Assembly (NCBI RefSeq): GCF_000422465.1
Contig: NZ_KE383842.1
Span: 951,845-1,015,844 of the forward strand
Direction: 5' to 3'
Source of the DNA: Paenibacillus harenae DSM 16969
GTDB lineage: Bacteria; Bacillota; Bacilli; Paenibacillales; Paenibacillaceae
Length of the DNA: 64,000 nucleotides
Shown in pieces: positions 44,731 to 52,561 of the stretch. The translations under genes and the position numbers were made by a program. The notes under the pieces were generated by a model, which was not told the DNA's origin, ran no database searches, and was given only the letters and a program-made list of their open reading frames with translations. Every line of letters starts with the position of its first letter. Position 1 is the first letter of the stretch.

Positions 44731-45017
44731 GATTTGTCCTCCCCGAAGAAAACTTGAATTAGTTGTTTCACTCTGTCGTCAGCAATGGTGTAGTTCACTT
44801 CGAGTCCGTTGCGTTCCGTTGTGACAATGCCAAAGTTGCGAAGTTTTTGCAAATGTTGGGATACGGTGGACTGTGGAAGATCAAGGCATTCCTGCATATA
44901 CCCAACGTTGCAATGACCTTTTTTAAGAAGTCCTTTTACGATACATAAACGTACCGGGTGGGCTAAGGCTTTCAAAATGTCCGAGGCCTCGTTAAATTGT
45001 TTGAAATTGTTATCCAT
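44727..45017 (-). CDS. ArsR-family transcriptional regulator
   Basis: A 96-residue winged-helix repressor. The recognition helix is CLDLPQSTVSQHLQKL. Cys 25, 36 and 44 could form a thiol or persulfide sensor, in keeping with SqrR/BigR/CstR-like sulfide-responsive repressors; the pairing differs from the published SqrR positions, so this is inference. No classic arsenic CVC motif is seen. It is cotranscribed with the sulfur fusion protein that it probably controls; a 20-bp palindrome lies 31 bases upstream. Confidence 0.87.
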   Translation of the reverse strand: MDNNFKQFNEASDILKALAHPVRLCIVKGLLKKGHCNVGYMQECLDLPQSTVSQHLQKLRNFGIVTTERNGLEVNYTIADDRVKQLIQVFFGEDKS

Positions 45018-45047
45018 TCTCTGACTTCCTCGCTTTATAAAATCAAT

Positions 45048-45067
45048 ATATCGTAATATTACGATAT
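45048..45067. promoter_or_regulatory. Palindromic operator of the ArsR gene
   Basis: ATATCGTAAT followed by ATTACGATAT is a perfect 20-bp inverted repeat upstream of the ArsR start, in the expected promoter position. It is the likely autoregulatory binding site. Confidence 0.75.
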
Positions 45068-45142
45068 TACAATTTTAAATGCAAGTCTTAACTAAATTTC
45101 GAAGGGAGAAAAGTATAATGCTCGAAACCTGAGTGCGCCGGT

Positions 45143-45170
45143 TTGTTCCATTCGGGTATTATGATATACT
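45143..45170 (+). promoter_or_regulatory. Promoter of the TetR gene
   Basis: TTGTTC (45143-45148) and TATACT (45165-45170) with a 16-base spacer. The -10 runs directly into the TetR operator. Confidence 0.5.
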
Positions 45171-45188
45171 GTTTATAGCGTAAACAAT
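45168..45188. promoter_or_regulatory. TetR operator at the regulator's own promoter
   Basis: TGTTTA (45170-45175) and TAAACA (45181-45186) form an inverted repeat with a 5-base spacer. A 21-base site with 17 identical positions occurs upstream of the ABC exporter (47806-47826, minus strand). Confidence 0.7.
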
Positions 45189-45224
45189 TTCGGCAAACAG
45201 GATGATGGAGGATTAAAAAAAGCA

Positions 45225-46010
45225 ATGGATAACCGCGATGACTTGAATCATGAGACGCTGCAAAATCTGCCGAGCGGCGCAGCCTTAAGCTGGGGGATCG
45301 TAAAACAAGGAAAGCGAGGTCCCAAAGGCGAGCTGAGTATCAAGCAGATTGTCGATGCCGCGATCGGAATTGCCGATAGGGAGGGGCTCTCGGCCGTTTC
45401 CATGAGTCGTGTCGCGCAAACCTTAGGCTATACGACGATGTCGCTTTACAGATACATAACGAGCAAGGATGACCTGCTGCTGCTTATGCAGGATGCCGCA
45501 TGCGCTATTCCCATCCCGCCCGAGGATGAGAATCAGGATTGGCGGGAAGGCATGCGGGAGTACGTACGAGGCTGCATGGATATCTTCGTCAAGCATCCCT
45601 GGTACGGTGAAATACCCGTGACAGGTGTCCCGGTTTCGCCAAATATTTTAAAGCTGATCGATTGGCTGCTTCGGAGTATGCGTTCCTTTCCGCTGAATGA
45701 TTTTGAGAAAATGTCCATTGTGCTCCTGTTGAGCAGTTATGGTCGTTCCATAGGGTTGATTAGTGCGGATATGAACAAAGCAGTGAAAGCAGGTGCGGCT
45801 CCCGACGACTTCAGCGGCGTACCTTACAGCGCAGCGCTTAAGCTGCTCGTGAAGCCTGAACAGTATCCGGATTTATTTCCAATTGTCATGTCAGGGATTT
45901 ATGCGGGCGAGAGGGAAGCGGAGAATCCGATTGTCAACGATCTTGATTTCGGGCTGGATCGCATATTGGACGGGATCGAGCAGTATCTGGAGCAGAAGAG
46001 GAACCCGTAA
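45225..46010 (+). CDS. TetR/AcrR-family transcriptional regulator
   Basis: A 261-residue repressor. A 30-residue leader precedes the HTH (LSIKQIVDAAIGIADREGLS, VAQTLGYTTMSLYRYITSKDDLL), followed by a ligand-binding helical C-terminal domain of the TetR_C type (PWYGEIPVTGVPVSPNILKL). It is most likely a drug-responsive repressor of the convergent DrrAB-like exporter. GGAGG lies 13 bases before the ATG, which is long. Confidence 0.9.
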   Translation: MDNRDDLNHETLQNLPSGAALSWGIVKQGKRGPKGELSIKQIVDAAIGIADREGLSAVSMSRVAQTLGYTTMSLYRYITSKDDLLLLMQDAACAIPIPPEDENQDWREGMREYVRGCMDIFVKHPWYGEIPVTGVPVSPNILKLIDWLLRSMRSFPLNDFEKMSIVLLLSSYGRSIGLISADMNKAVKAGAAPDDFSGVPYSAALKLLVKPEQYPDLFPIVMSGIYAGEREAENPIVNDLDFGLDRILDGIEQYLEQKRNP

Positions 46011-46048
46011 GGAATTTCGAGCAATGCCTGCGTACTGGAAAAAAGATA

Positions 46049-46089
46049 AAAAGCACATCGGTCGCTGACAAGCGGACCCATGTGCTTTT
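46049..46089. terminator. Bidirectional terminator between TetR and exporter genes
   Basis: AAAAGCACAT (46049-46058) pairs with ATGTGCTTTT (46080-46089), with an inner stem. Confidence 0.85.
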
Positions 46090-46114
46090 GTTGTTCGCTT
46101 TGCGATCAGTCGTT

Positions 46115-46906
46115 CTATCTTCGGCCTGCTTTCCGGCGGAACGTGATGAGGCTCCATACGAATGCGAGAAGCAGGATGGCGAAGCACCAGCCGAAGGCCC
46201 ACCATGCGCTGTGATGAATGGGAGTGCCGGTGAGCAGGCCTCGAATGGTTTCGATAACCGGCGTAATCGGTTGATTGTTCGCAACGCCCTGCAGCCATCC
46301 CGGCATCGTATCCGTCGGCACGAAGGCGCTGGACAGATAAGGAAGGAAGAGCAGAATGAAACCATAGCCCGAAGCTGAGGATGGAGAGCCGGCAATCAAT
46401 CCGATTGCCGCAAACAGCCATGTGAAAGCCAGGATAAACAGCGTAATGACGCCAAGCGCGGCAAGCCATTCAAGTACGCCTGCGTTCGGTCTGAAGCCGA
46501 CGAGAAGAGCAACCGCGATGACCACGCCGGTTGCGAACAAATTACGGGCCAGGCTCGCTGCCACATGACCGGTAATGACGCTAAGGCTCCGAATGGGCAT
46601 CGTGCGGAACCGGTCAATGATTCCGTTCGTCATGTCTTGGGCAACGTCTACTGCCGTACTGGACGAGCCGAACCCCGCACAGAGCAGAATAATGCCGGGA
46701 ACGACATAATGAACGTAATCGCCCCCGGGATCAATCGCGCCGCCGAAGACATAGGTGAATAGAAGCATAAGCATGACAGGAAGCATGACGGCCATTATGA
46801 GCGCTTCGGTATTGCGCAGGCTAAGACGGATACTGCGGCCGATAAAGACGGCGTTCGTAACGCCGATAGAGGTTTTCTTTGGAAGGGGCTGCCGATTTGT
46901 TGTCAT
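46115..46906 (-). CDS. ABC-2 type exporter permease (DrrB-like)
   Basis: A 263-residue permease with six TM helices and the ABC-2 signature region AGSPSSASGYGFILLFLPYL. It pairs with the adjacent ATPase (four-base overlap, ATGA). DrrAB-type pairs export daunorubicin-like drugs and other amphiphiles. The C-terminus ends RRKAGRR. Confidence 0.9.
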   Translation of the reverse strand: MTTNRQPLPKKTSIGVTNAVFIGRSIRLSLRNTEALIMAVMLPVMLMLLFTYVFGGAIDPGGDYVHYVVPGIILLCAGFGSSSTAVDVAQDMTNGIIDRFRTMPIRSLSVITGHVAASLARNLFATGVVIAVALLVGFRPNAGVLEWLAALGVITLFILAFTWLFAAIGLIAGSPSSASGYGFILLFLPYLSSAFVPTDTMPGWLQGVANNQPITPVIETIRGLLTGTPIHHSAWWAFGWCFAILLLAFVWSLITFRRKAGRR

Positions 46907-47787
46907 TTTGCTGCCTCCAGATCTGTTGTAGTTAAAGCAATGAATACATCGTCCATGGTTGGTTTGCGCAGACTGATTTTTGTCTCAGGCGGAATCTTGC
47001 CCGCCAGTTCATTCAGCGTTCTTCGTATATCTTGGATGCTGCCGTCGGTTGATCGGACGGTGATCACTTCTTCATTGGCGTCCCGCAGCTCGATCATCTC
47101 GCCGCCTACGCGAGACTTCAGCTCCTGCGCGGTGCCGGATGCGACAATGCGTCCGTTCGCGATCACTGCGATTCGGTCTGCGAGCTGATCGGCTTCCTCC
47201 AGATATTGCGTCGTGAGAAAAATCGTCATGCCCTGATTTCTCAATTGAAGAATGGTATCCCACAAGGCGCGCCGGCTGACGGTATCAAGCCCGGTCGTCG
47301 GTTCATCCAGAAACAGCACCGGCCGGCTGGCGACAAGACTGACGGCAAGATCAAGCCTGCGCCGCATGCCGCCGGAATAGGTTTTGACAAGTTTGCCGGC
47401 ATTGGCTTCAAGATCGAAGAGGTTCAGCAGCTCCTTCGTCCGGGCTCGCGCTTGCGATGAGGTAAAACCGGATAGTCTGCACATCATCTGCAAATTCTCC
47501 TCGGCCGTGAGCATATCGTCGACGGCTGCAAATTGTCCCGTGAGGCTGATGGAACTTTTTACTCCGTCTCTCTCCCGGATGATATCGTATCCGGCAACGC
47601 GTGCCGTTCCTGCATCCGGCTTCGTCAACGTGGAGAGGATGTTGATCAGCGTCGTTTTGCCGGCGCCGTTAGGGCCAAGCAGCGCGAAGATGGTGCCTGA
47701 CTGCACCGTTAAATTAACGCCATCCAGCACGGTTTGGCTGCCGAACGATTTTCGAAGTCCTTGCGTTTCAATCGCGGATCCGTTCAT
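46903..47787 (-). CDS. ABC exporter ATP-binding protein (DrrA-like)
   Basis: A 294-residue ATPase. Walker A LLGPNGAGKTTLINIL, signature YSGGMRRRLDLAVSLV, Walker B PVLFLDEPTTGLD and the switch His replaced by Gln in TTQYLEEAD, which is standard for DrrA. The C-terminal 80 residues carry a DUF4162-like regulatory part (RVGGEMIELRDA). The ATG at 47787 has AAGGAGA upstream, ahead of the longer TTG frame. Co-operonic with the permease and probably repressed by the TetR encoded nearby. Confidence 0.92.
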   Translation of the reverse strand: MNGSAIETQGLRKSFGSQTVLDGVNLTVQSGTIFALLGPNGAGKTTLINILSTLTKPDAGTARVAGYDIIRERDGVKSSISLTGQFAAVDDMLTAEENLQMMCRLSGFTSSQARARTKELLNLFDLEANAGKLVKTYSGGMRRRLDLAVSLVASRPVLFLDEPTTGLDTVSRRALWDTILQLRNQGMTIFLTTQYLEEADQLADRIAVIANGRIVASGTAQELKSRVGGEMIELRDANEEVITVRSTDGSIQDIRRTLNELAGKIPPETKISLRKPTMDDVFIALTTTDLEAAK

Positions 47788-47805
47788 GAGCAATCTCCTT
47801 TTTTA

Positions 47806-47826
47806 ATTGTATATGATATAAACAGT
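47806..47826 (-). promoter_or_regulatory. TetR operator in front of the exporter
   Basis: On the minus strand the site ACTGTTTATA-N3-TATACAAT repeats the TetR-gene operator at 17 of 21 positions. It lies about 20-40 bases before the exporter start. Confidence 0.65.
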
Positions 47827-47909
47827 ATTCAATATATACAGAAATTATGCAACAGCTGATTTCATAAAAACAGATAGAGCGGTAGTCACATGCAAGAAAA
47901 AGGAAATTG

Positions 47910-47938
47910 TTGACATGAGGCGGGGGCTGCAATAGAAT
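47910..47938 (+). promoter_or_regulatory. Sigma-A promoter of the carbamoyltransferase gene
   Basis: TTGACA (47910-47915) and TAGAAT (47933-47938) have an ideal 17-base spacer; it ends 51 bases before the coding start. Confidence 0.8.
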
Positions 47939-47945
47939 GTATTAA

Positions 47946-47970
47946 TATTCATTTATGTGAATAATTATTC
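47946..47970. promoter_or_regulatory. ArgR/AhrC-like operator palindromes
   Basis: TATTCA-N6-TGAATA (47946-47963) overlaps a perfect GAATAATTATTC palindrome (47959-47970). AT-rich TGAAT-type inverted repeats just downstream of a promoter match the style of ARG boxes. Identification is by resemblance only. Confidence 0.5.
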
Positions 47971-47989
47971 TAACGCAGGGAGTGAACCG

Positions 47990-48934
47990 ATGAAACCGCA
48001 TTTATTATCCTTAAGAGAACTCGACAAGGATACGTTGTATTCCATTATTCAAAAAGGGATCGAGATTAAACGCAATCCGAACGATTACTACCATGCGTGC
48101 GAAAGAAAAGGCCTGCTTATGCTTTTCCAGAAGACTTCGACCAGAACTCATTTATCTTTCCAATCCGGCATCAATCAAATGGGCGGTTACGCCGTAACGA
48201 TGGACTGGGATTCGAGCAATTTCAGCCTGTCGCCCATCCGGTATGAAGCCCGTTACGCGTCAAGGAACTGCGATGTCATGATGGCCAGGTTAAAGAAGCA
48301 TGCCGATATCGTTGAATTAGCGAAGTACTCGAATGTTCCGGTAATCAATGGATGCTGCGACAAGTATCATCCTTGCCAGGCATTAGCCGATTTAATGACC
48401 ATATATGAAGTAAGGGGAACCTTCGCGGGCGTGACGGTAACGTATGTAGGCATCCATAATAACGTTGTCAATTCGCTGATTGCGGGCTGCGTCGCGTTGG
48501 GCGTTAGGCTTTTGCTCGTAACCCCGATCGTTAATGAAGCATCCTGGGATGAAGAACTTATGCAGGATGCATACCGGAGCGGGTATATTGAGATTTTGGA
48601 GAGCCTATCCGAAGCCGTTAAGCAAACGGATTTTATTTATGCGGACACCTGGGTGGACATGGAGTTTTTCCAGAATCCCGATTATCAAGAGGAGAAGGAC
48701 AGAAGGATTCGGCTCATGATGCCTTTTCAGATTAACAAAAAGAATCTGGATGGATTTTCCCCATACCTTATGCACGATATGCCAATTCATCCCGGATATG
48801 AGATCGAAGAGGATTTGATTGAATCCGAGAACTCCGTTATCTATCGGCAGGCGGAAAACAGGATGCATGTCCAAAAAAGCTTGTTGATTCATTTATTTGA
48901 AAGCCATGCAGGCGGCAGTGGTGATAGAATATGA
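47990..48934 (+). CDS. Ornithine-carbamoyltransferase-like protein
   Basis: A 314-residue transcarbamoylase. The carbamoyl-phosphate site is KTSTRTHLSF (S-T-R-T) and the second site is KYHPCQALADLM. In the C-terminal half, where OTCases carry H-C-L-P, this protein has HDMPIHPGYEI, so the catalytic Cys is absent and the substrate-binding loop differs. The C-terminal QAENRMHVQKSLLIHL is the standard family end. It may use an amine other than ornithine. It is monocistronic with a strong promoter and ArgR-like boxes. ATG 47990 follows AGGGAGTG. Confidence 0.82.
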   Translation: MKPHLLSLRELDKDTLYSIIQKGIEIKRNPNDYYHACERKGLLMLFQKTSTRTHLSFQSGINQMGGYAVTMDWDSSNFSLSPIRYEARYASRNCDVMMARLKKHADIVELAKYSNVPVINGCCDKYHPCQALADLMTIYEVRGTFAGVTVTYVGIHNNVVNSLIAGCVALGVRLLLVTPIVNEASWDEELMQDAYRSGYIEILESLSEAVKQTDFIYADTWVDMEFFQNPDYQEEKDRRIRLMMPFQINKKNLDGFSPYLMHDMPIHPGYEIEEDLIESENSVIYRQAENRMHVQKSLLIHLFESHAGGSGDRI

Positions 48935-48997
48935 ATAAAGCGGGTACGATGACTGTCATTTCCGATATCTACAGCTATAAATTTGGAGGTGAAAACG

Positions 48998-49608
48998 TTG
49001 ATTTTGACAGGTGAATCGGATTCCCTTGAAGATTATTTGGCAGAATCGGAAGAAGTTGATTTTAACCACCTTTCGATAAAAGAAAAAGCGGCCGAGTTGT
49101 TTTCGGCATCGTCTAACGAAGAAGAGTTTATACGAAGGGCCTATACCTTTGTTAGGGATGAGATAGCTCATTCATGGGATATTCAAAGTACGCGAATCAC
49201 ATGTAAAGCGTCGGAGGTTCTTTACTCAAGGAAGGCATTTGTTACGCCAAGTCTCATTTGTTGTGCGCTATTTTACGGAGCAAAGTGATTCCCGCCGGTT
49301 TTTGTTATCAAAGACTGACCATAGGCGATACGCCGGATACCGGCTACTGCATTCATGCTCTAAACGCCGTTTACCTGAAATCCCTGGACAAATGGATCAG
49401 ACTTGACGCACGGGGAAATAAAGCAGGCGTTCTAGCGGAATTCTCGCGGCATGACGAAAAATTAGCTTTTTCGGTACGGGAAGCGTATGACGAAATCGAT
49501 TATTCAATACGATATGCGCAGCCAAATCCAAAAACGATAAAGGCGTTAATACAAAATACGGATTGTACAGCGATGTATCTTCATGGATTGCCGGACGACT
49601 TACATTGA
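48998..49608 (+). pseudogene. Transglutaminase-like protein gene, frameshifted
   Basis: Reading frame 1 (TTG 48998 to 49288) and frame 2 (through 49608) together give one transglutaminase-like protein of about 203 residues. Frame 1 loses homology after VLYSRK; the other frame continues without a break as GICYAKSHLLCAILRSKVIPAGFCYQ in pieces (KGICYAKSHLLCAIL), which holds the family's catalytic Cys region, then YCIHALNAVYL and DKWIRLDARGNK with the His and Asp. The break is one missing G near 49233-49235 (AAGGC for AAGGGC). GGAGGTG precedes TTG 48998. Real decay or a sequencing error are both possible. Confidence 0.75.
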
Positions 49609-49670
49609 AGATAGACATTGCGCGAACGCTTAAAGCGGCGAACAACGAGGGGAAGGGGAGAAGTTCGTAG

Positions 49671-50237
49671 ATGCCCGTTCGATGCGCTTGGGTCAATGAA
49701 GATCCTTTGTATATGAATTACCACGATCACGAATGGGGGATTCCGGTTCATCATGATCACACCTGGTTTGAGTTTCTTATTTTAGAAGGGGCGCAGGCAG
49801 GCTTGAGCTGGTATACGGTATTGAAAAAACGCGAGAGCTACCGGCAAGCTTTCGACGGATTCGATCCGGACAAGGTGGCTCTCTATGAGGAAGGCAAGGT
49901 AGCGGAGTTGATGAATAACGAAGGAATCATACGCAATCGCTTGAAGATTCAATCGGCGGTTACGAATGCGAAATGTTTTTTAAAAGTCCGTGAAGAATTC
50001 GGCAGCTTTGATGCGTACATTTGGCAGTTTGTCGGCGGCAAACCGATCGTAAACCGGTGGCGGGATAAAAGCGAGGTTCCGGCGGTTACTCCGCAATCGG
50101 ACGCGATGAGTAAAGATTTGAAGAAACGAGGCTTCACATTCGTCGGATCGACGATCTGTTATGCGTTTATGCAAGCCTGCGGAATGGTCAATGATCATAC
50201 GCTGGACTGCGATTTCGCGACGATTCGAGCGAAGTAA
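49671..50237 (+). CDS. tag: DNA-3-methyladenine glycosylase I
   Basis: Excises 3-methyladenine from alkylated DNA. The 188-residue sequence has the TagI hallmarks: N-terminal RCAWVNEDPLYMNYHDHEWG with the zinc Cys, FEFLILEGAQAGLSW, and the C-terminal FTFVGSTICYAFMQACGMVNDH with His and Cys as the other zinc ligands. It sits upstream of an alkyltransferase gene, giving an alkylation-repair pair. Confidence 0.95.
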   Translation: MPVRCAWVNEDPLYMNYHDHEWGIPVHHDHTWFEFLILEGAQAGLSWYTVLKKRESYRQAFDGFDPDKVALYEEGKVAELMNNEGIIRNRLKIQSAVTNAKCFLKVREEFGSFDAYIWQFVGGKPIVNRWRDKSEVPAVTPQSDAMSKDLKKRGFTFVGSTICYAFMQACGMVNDHTLDCDFATIRAK

Positions 50238-50276
50238 TGCTATACGATCTGTTGTTTGGAAGGGAGTTCTATTCTT

Positions 50277-50837
50277 ATGAACCAATCGATAACGGAAGCG
50301 TATTGGGATGAGTTAGCTCATCCCATCTTTCAACGCCGGCCTGTTTATCTGGCAGCCACGAATCAGGGACTATGCCTGGTAACCTTGCCGCATGTAACGT
50401 TTGACACGCTAGAAGAATGGGTAGGTAAAAAAATACCTCATGCGACGCTCCTACATGATCCTGTTCGGATGTCCGAATATACGCATCAATTGCTGGAGTA
50501 CTTTGATGGAAAGCGGAAAGAATTTACGTTTTCTTTTGATCTGCGCGGCACCGCATTTCAAGTCTCCGTCTGGCAGGCATTAACCCGTATTCCTTACGGA
50601 CAAGCTCGAAGCTATTCGGATATTGCCGAGACGGTGGGCAGCCCCAATGCGGTTCGTGCCGTAGGAGCGGCAAACGGCGCAAACCCTATTCCATTCATCA
50701 TTCCATGCCATCGCGTCATCGGCAAAACCTCGGCACTTACGGGGTACAGGGGAGGATTGCAGGTGAAGGAAGAATTGCTCCGGTTGGAGGGATTTGACGA
50801 ATACATCAATAAAGGCCATTCGCGGTTTCAATTCTGA
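50277..50837 (+). CDS. ogt: Methylated-DNA--[protein]-cysteine S-methyltransferase
   Basis: Suicide repair protein removing methyl from O6-methylguanine, 186 residues. The acceptor is the Cys in FIIPCHRVIG, with Asn/Arg in VGSPNAVRAVGAANGANP lining the base pocket. ATG 50277 is preceded by GAAGGGAG; the longer frame from 50256 includes this ribosome site. It lies 39 bases after tag, same strand. Confidence 0.95.
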   Translation: MNQSITEAYWDELAHPIFQRRPVYLAATNQGLCLVTLPHVTFDTLEEWVGKKIPHATLLHDPVRMSEYTHQLLEYFDGKRKEFTFSFDLRGTAFQVSVWQALTRIPYGQARSYSDIAETVGSPNAVRAVGAANGANPIPFIIPCHRVIGKTSALTGYRGGLQVKEELLRLEGFDEYINKGHSRFQF

Positions 50838-50895
50838 TGAAGATATGGAGCGCAAAATAGTTTTCATAAGCGGTTAACGTGCAGGAGGGATTCCA

Positions 50896-51673
50896 ATGAG
50901 CCGATTAAAAGGGAAAATAGCCATCGTTACGGGAGCCAGTCGTCGAAGAGGCATTGGCACCGCCATATGCAGGACGCTGGCAAATGAAGGCGCGGACCTG
51001 TTTTTTACTCATTTTTCAAGCTATGACAAAAATGTCATTCATTACGACGATGCGGAAGAGGATTGGTCGGAACAACTCTCGCAAGAGTTACGCAAGTTTG
51101 GCGTAAGGGCAGAAAATATGGAGTTGGATTTATCGGGTAACGATTCATTTTCAAGACTCTTGGATGAAGTGGAAGCAAGAATGGGCCTGCCGACAATTCT
51201 AGTGAATAATGCTACTTATAGCGTAGACGTAGATTTTCGGCAGTTAAATCATGATATACTCGATGCCCATTACGGAGTCAATGTTAGAGGGACGTGTATG
51301 TTATCCGTGGAATTCGCCCGTCGACTGGAGGGGAAACACGGAGGACGCATTATCAATATGGTATCGGGTCAGGACAAAGCCCCTATGGCGGGGAACATTG
51401 CTTACGTTACCACTAAGGGAGCCATATCGGCGTTTTAAAAGATCATTATCGGCCGAACTGGCTCCGCTCAAAATTACAGTAAACGCCGTTGACCCCGGCC
51501 CTACCGATTCCGGATGGATGACAGAGGATATTAAACATTTTCTGTTACCTAGATTCCCGATGGGGCGTATCGGCCAACCGGAGGATGTCGCGCGGCTAAT
51601 CGCTTTCTTGGCCAGCGACGACGCTGAATGGGTGACGGGTCAGATCATCCATTCGGACGGCGGGTTCTGGTGA
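50896..51673 (+). pseudogene. Short-chain dehydrogenase/reductase gene, frameshifted
   Basis: Frame 1 (50896-51438) carries the Rossmann motif TGASRRRGIG, NNATYS and the catalytic Tyr-Lys pair as AYVTTKGA; it stops at TAA inside CGTTTTAAAA. The other frame continues as KRSLSAELAPLKITVNAVDPGPT and ends DGGFW, the usual SDR C-terminus. One extra T in the T4 run (51433-51436) explains the break; the intact product would be about 258 residues. The two parts together keep every SDR motif, so a sequencing error is as likely as true inactivation. Confidence 0.78.
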
Positions 51674-51708
51674 AACGCGTAACGGATGGAACGATATGAG
51701 GTGTCCAA

Positions 51709-52069
51709 TTGGCGGAACAGGTACTGCTCGTACCTTTGTTTACTTTTGTGATTCATCTCTCCGAGACGCTTACCTATTCTCTTCGTTTGGCGGGCGTACG
51801 TTTAGGGAAAACAGTGGATGGTTTATTCTTATCGGGAATTATTCTGCTGGTTTCAAGAACGGCGAATAGGGTACAGGCTCCGCTTAAGAAATTCCGTTGA
51901 GAAGCTCGTCTCTCCCGCAACGGAATCGAATACAATCGTGAAGAAAGAAGCTGAACTACTCGAACGGCCTTCTCCCGTCCAATGGACGACGATAACGATC
52001 CCCTTATGGTTGATAGGCATGCTCTTGCTTGTTTTCCTACTGATTCGTTGCAAAAAAAATAAAAGATAA
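51709..52069 (+). pseudogene. Remnant of a lipid II flippase Amj-like gene
   Basis: The TTG at 51709 (GAGGTG upstream) opens a 63-residue frame LVPLFTFVIHLSETLTYSLR, RLAGVRLGKTVDG, LVSRTANRVQAPL, which matches the N-terminus of the Amj (YdaH) family of alternative lipid II flippases. It stops at TGA 51900; a second frame continues (NSVEKLVSPATES to 52069) and ends in one TM helix and KKNKR. Full-length Amj is about 260-270 residues, so most of the membrane core is missing. Recognition of the N-terminus is from memory of the family. Confidence 0.6.
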
Positions 52070-52079
52070 AGGAATTCCG

Positions 52080-52099
52080 GCTGCTTCGGCAGCTTTTTT
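52080..52099 (+). terminator. Terminator after the Amj remnant
   Basis: GCTGC (52080-52084), TTCG loop, GCAGC (52089-52093), then six T. The stem is short but the U-run is good. Confidence 0.75.
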
Positions 52100-52106
52100 C
52101 CATCCC

Positions 52107-52134
52107 TCAAAAAATAACCCGCATCGCTGCGGGT
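52107..52134 (-). terminator. Minus-strand terminator
   Basis: On the minus strand ACCCGCA (52134-52128), GCGA loop, TGCGGGT (52123-52117), then TATTTTTTG. It would end a transcript arriving from the 52.2-53.5 kb side. Confidence 0.65.
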
Positions 52135-52561
52135 CCAAATCGTGCTATCTAGCAGGAAAGGGAGTCGTTGGATTTCAGTATAGGCTCTTTCCCTTAAAGC
52201 AAGCTGAAACCCGGCTTATGACCGCATTAAAAAAGATTACAGTTGCTTCATAAACAGTTTTCAGACTTCTCTGTGAGGACGACGATCAGGTCGGCTTTAC
52301 GCAAGAACGCAATACGACCATCTCGTGCGTTCTTAAAGCGAGACGATTTACGCGAGATGATGACGTCCGTTGTTTTGATATTGCTGCTAATAACGATGGT
52401 AATTGAAGACGCATCAAGTTGGCCGTCCCGGTCGGACTTGTTCAACTGCGGTGCATGATGCCGCTGCATCGGGGGCGAAGTCGGATAGAGTTTGCCTCCT
52501 GGCGGTATCATTCAACTTCAGTGCCCGAGACGCTGCGTCGGGCTCTCGTTTTCTTCAGACG
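52135..52561. other. 427-base stretch with no confident gene
   Basis: No well-supported gene is visible. A minus-strand frame (52511 to 52248, 87 codons) has Ser/Lys/Arg-rich content (RKSSRFKNARDGRIAF) but its start does not follow a usable Shine-Dalgarno, since the AGGAGG lies inside the frame. It could be a small gene or a remnant. The minus-strand terminator at 52107 argues that something is transcribed leftwards here, possibly the tail of the bdr transcript. Confidence 0.5.
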
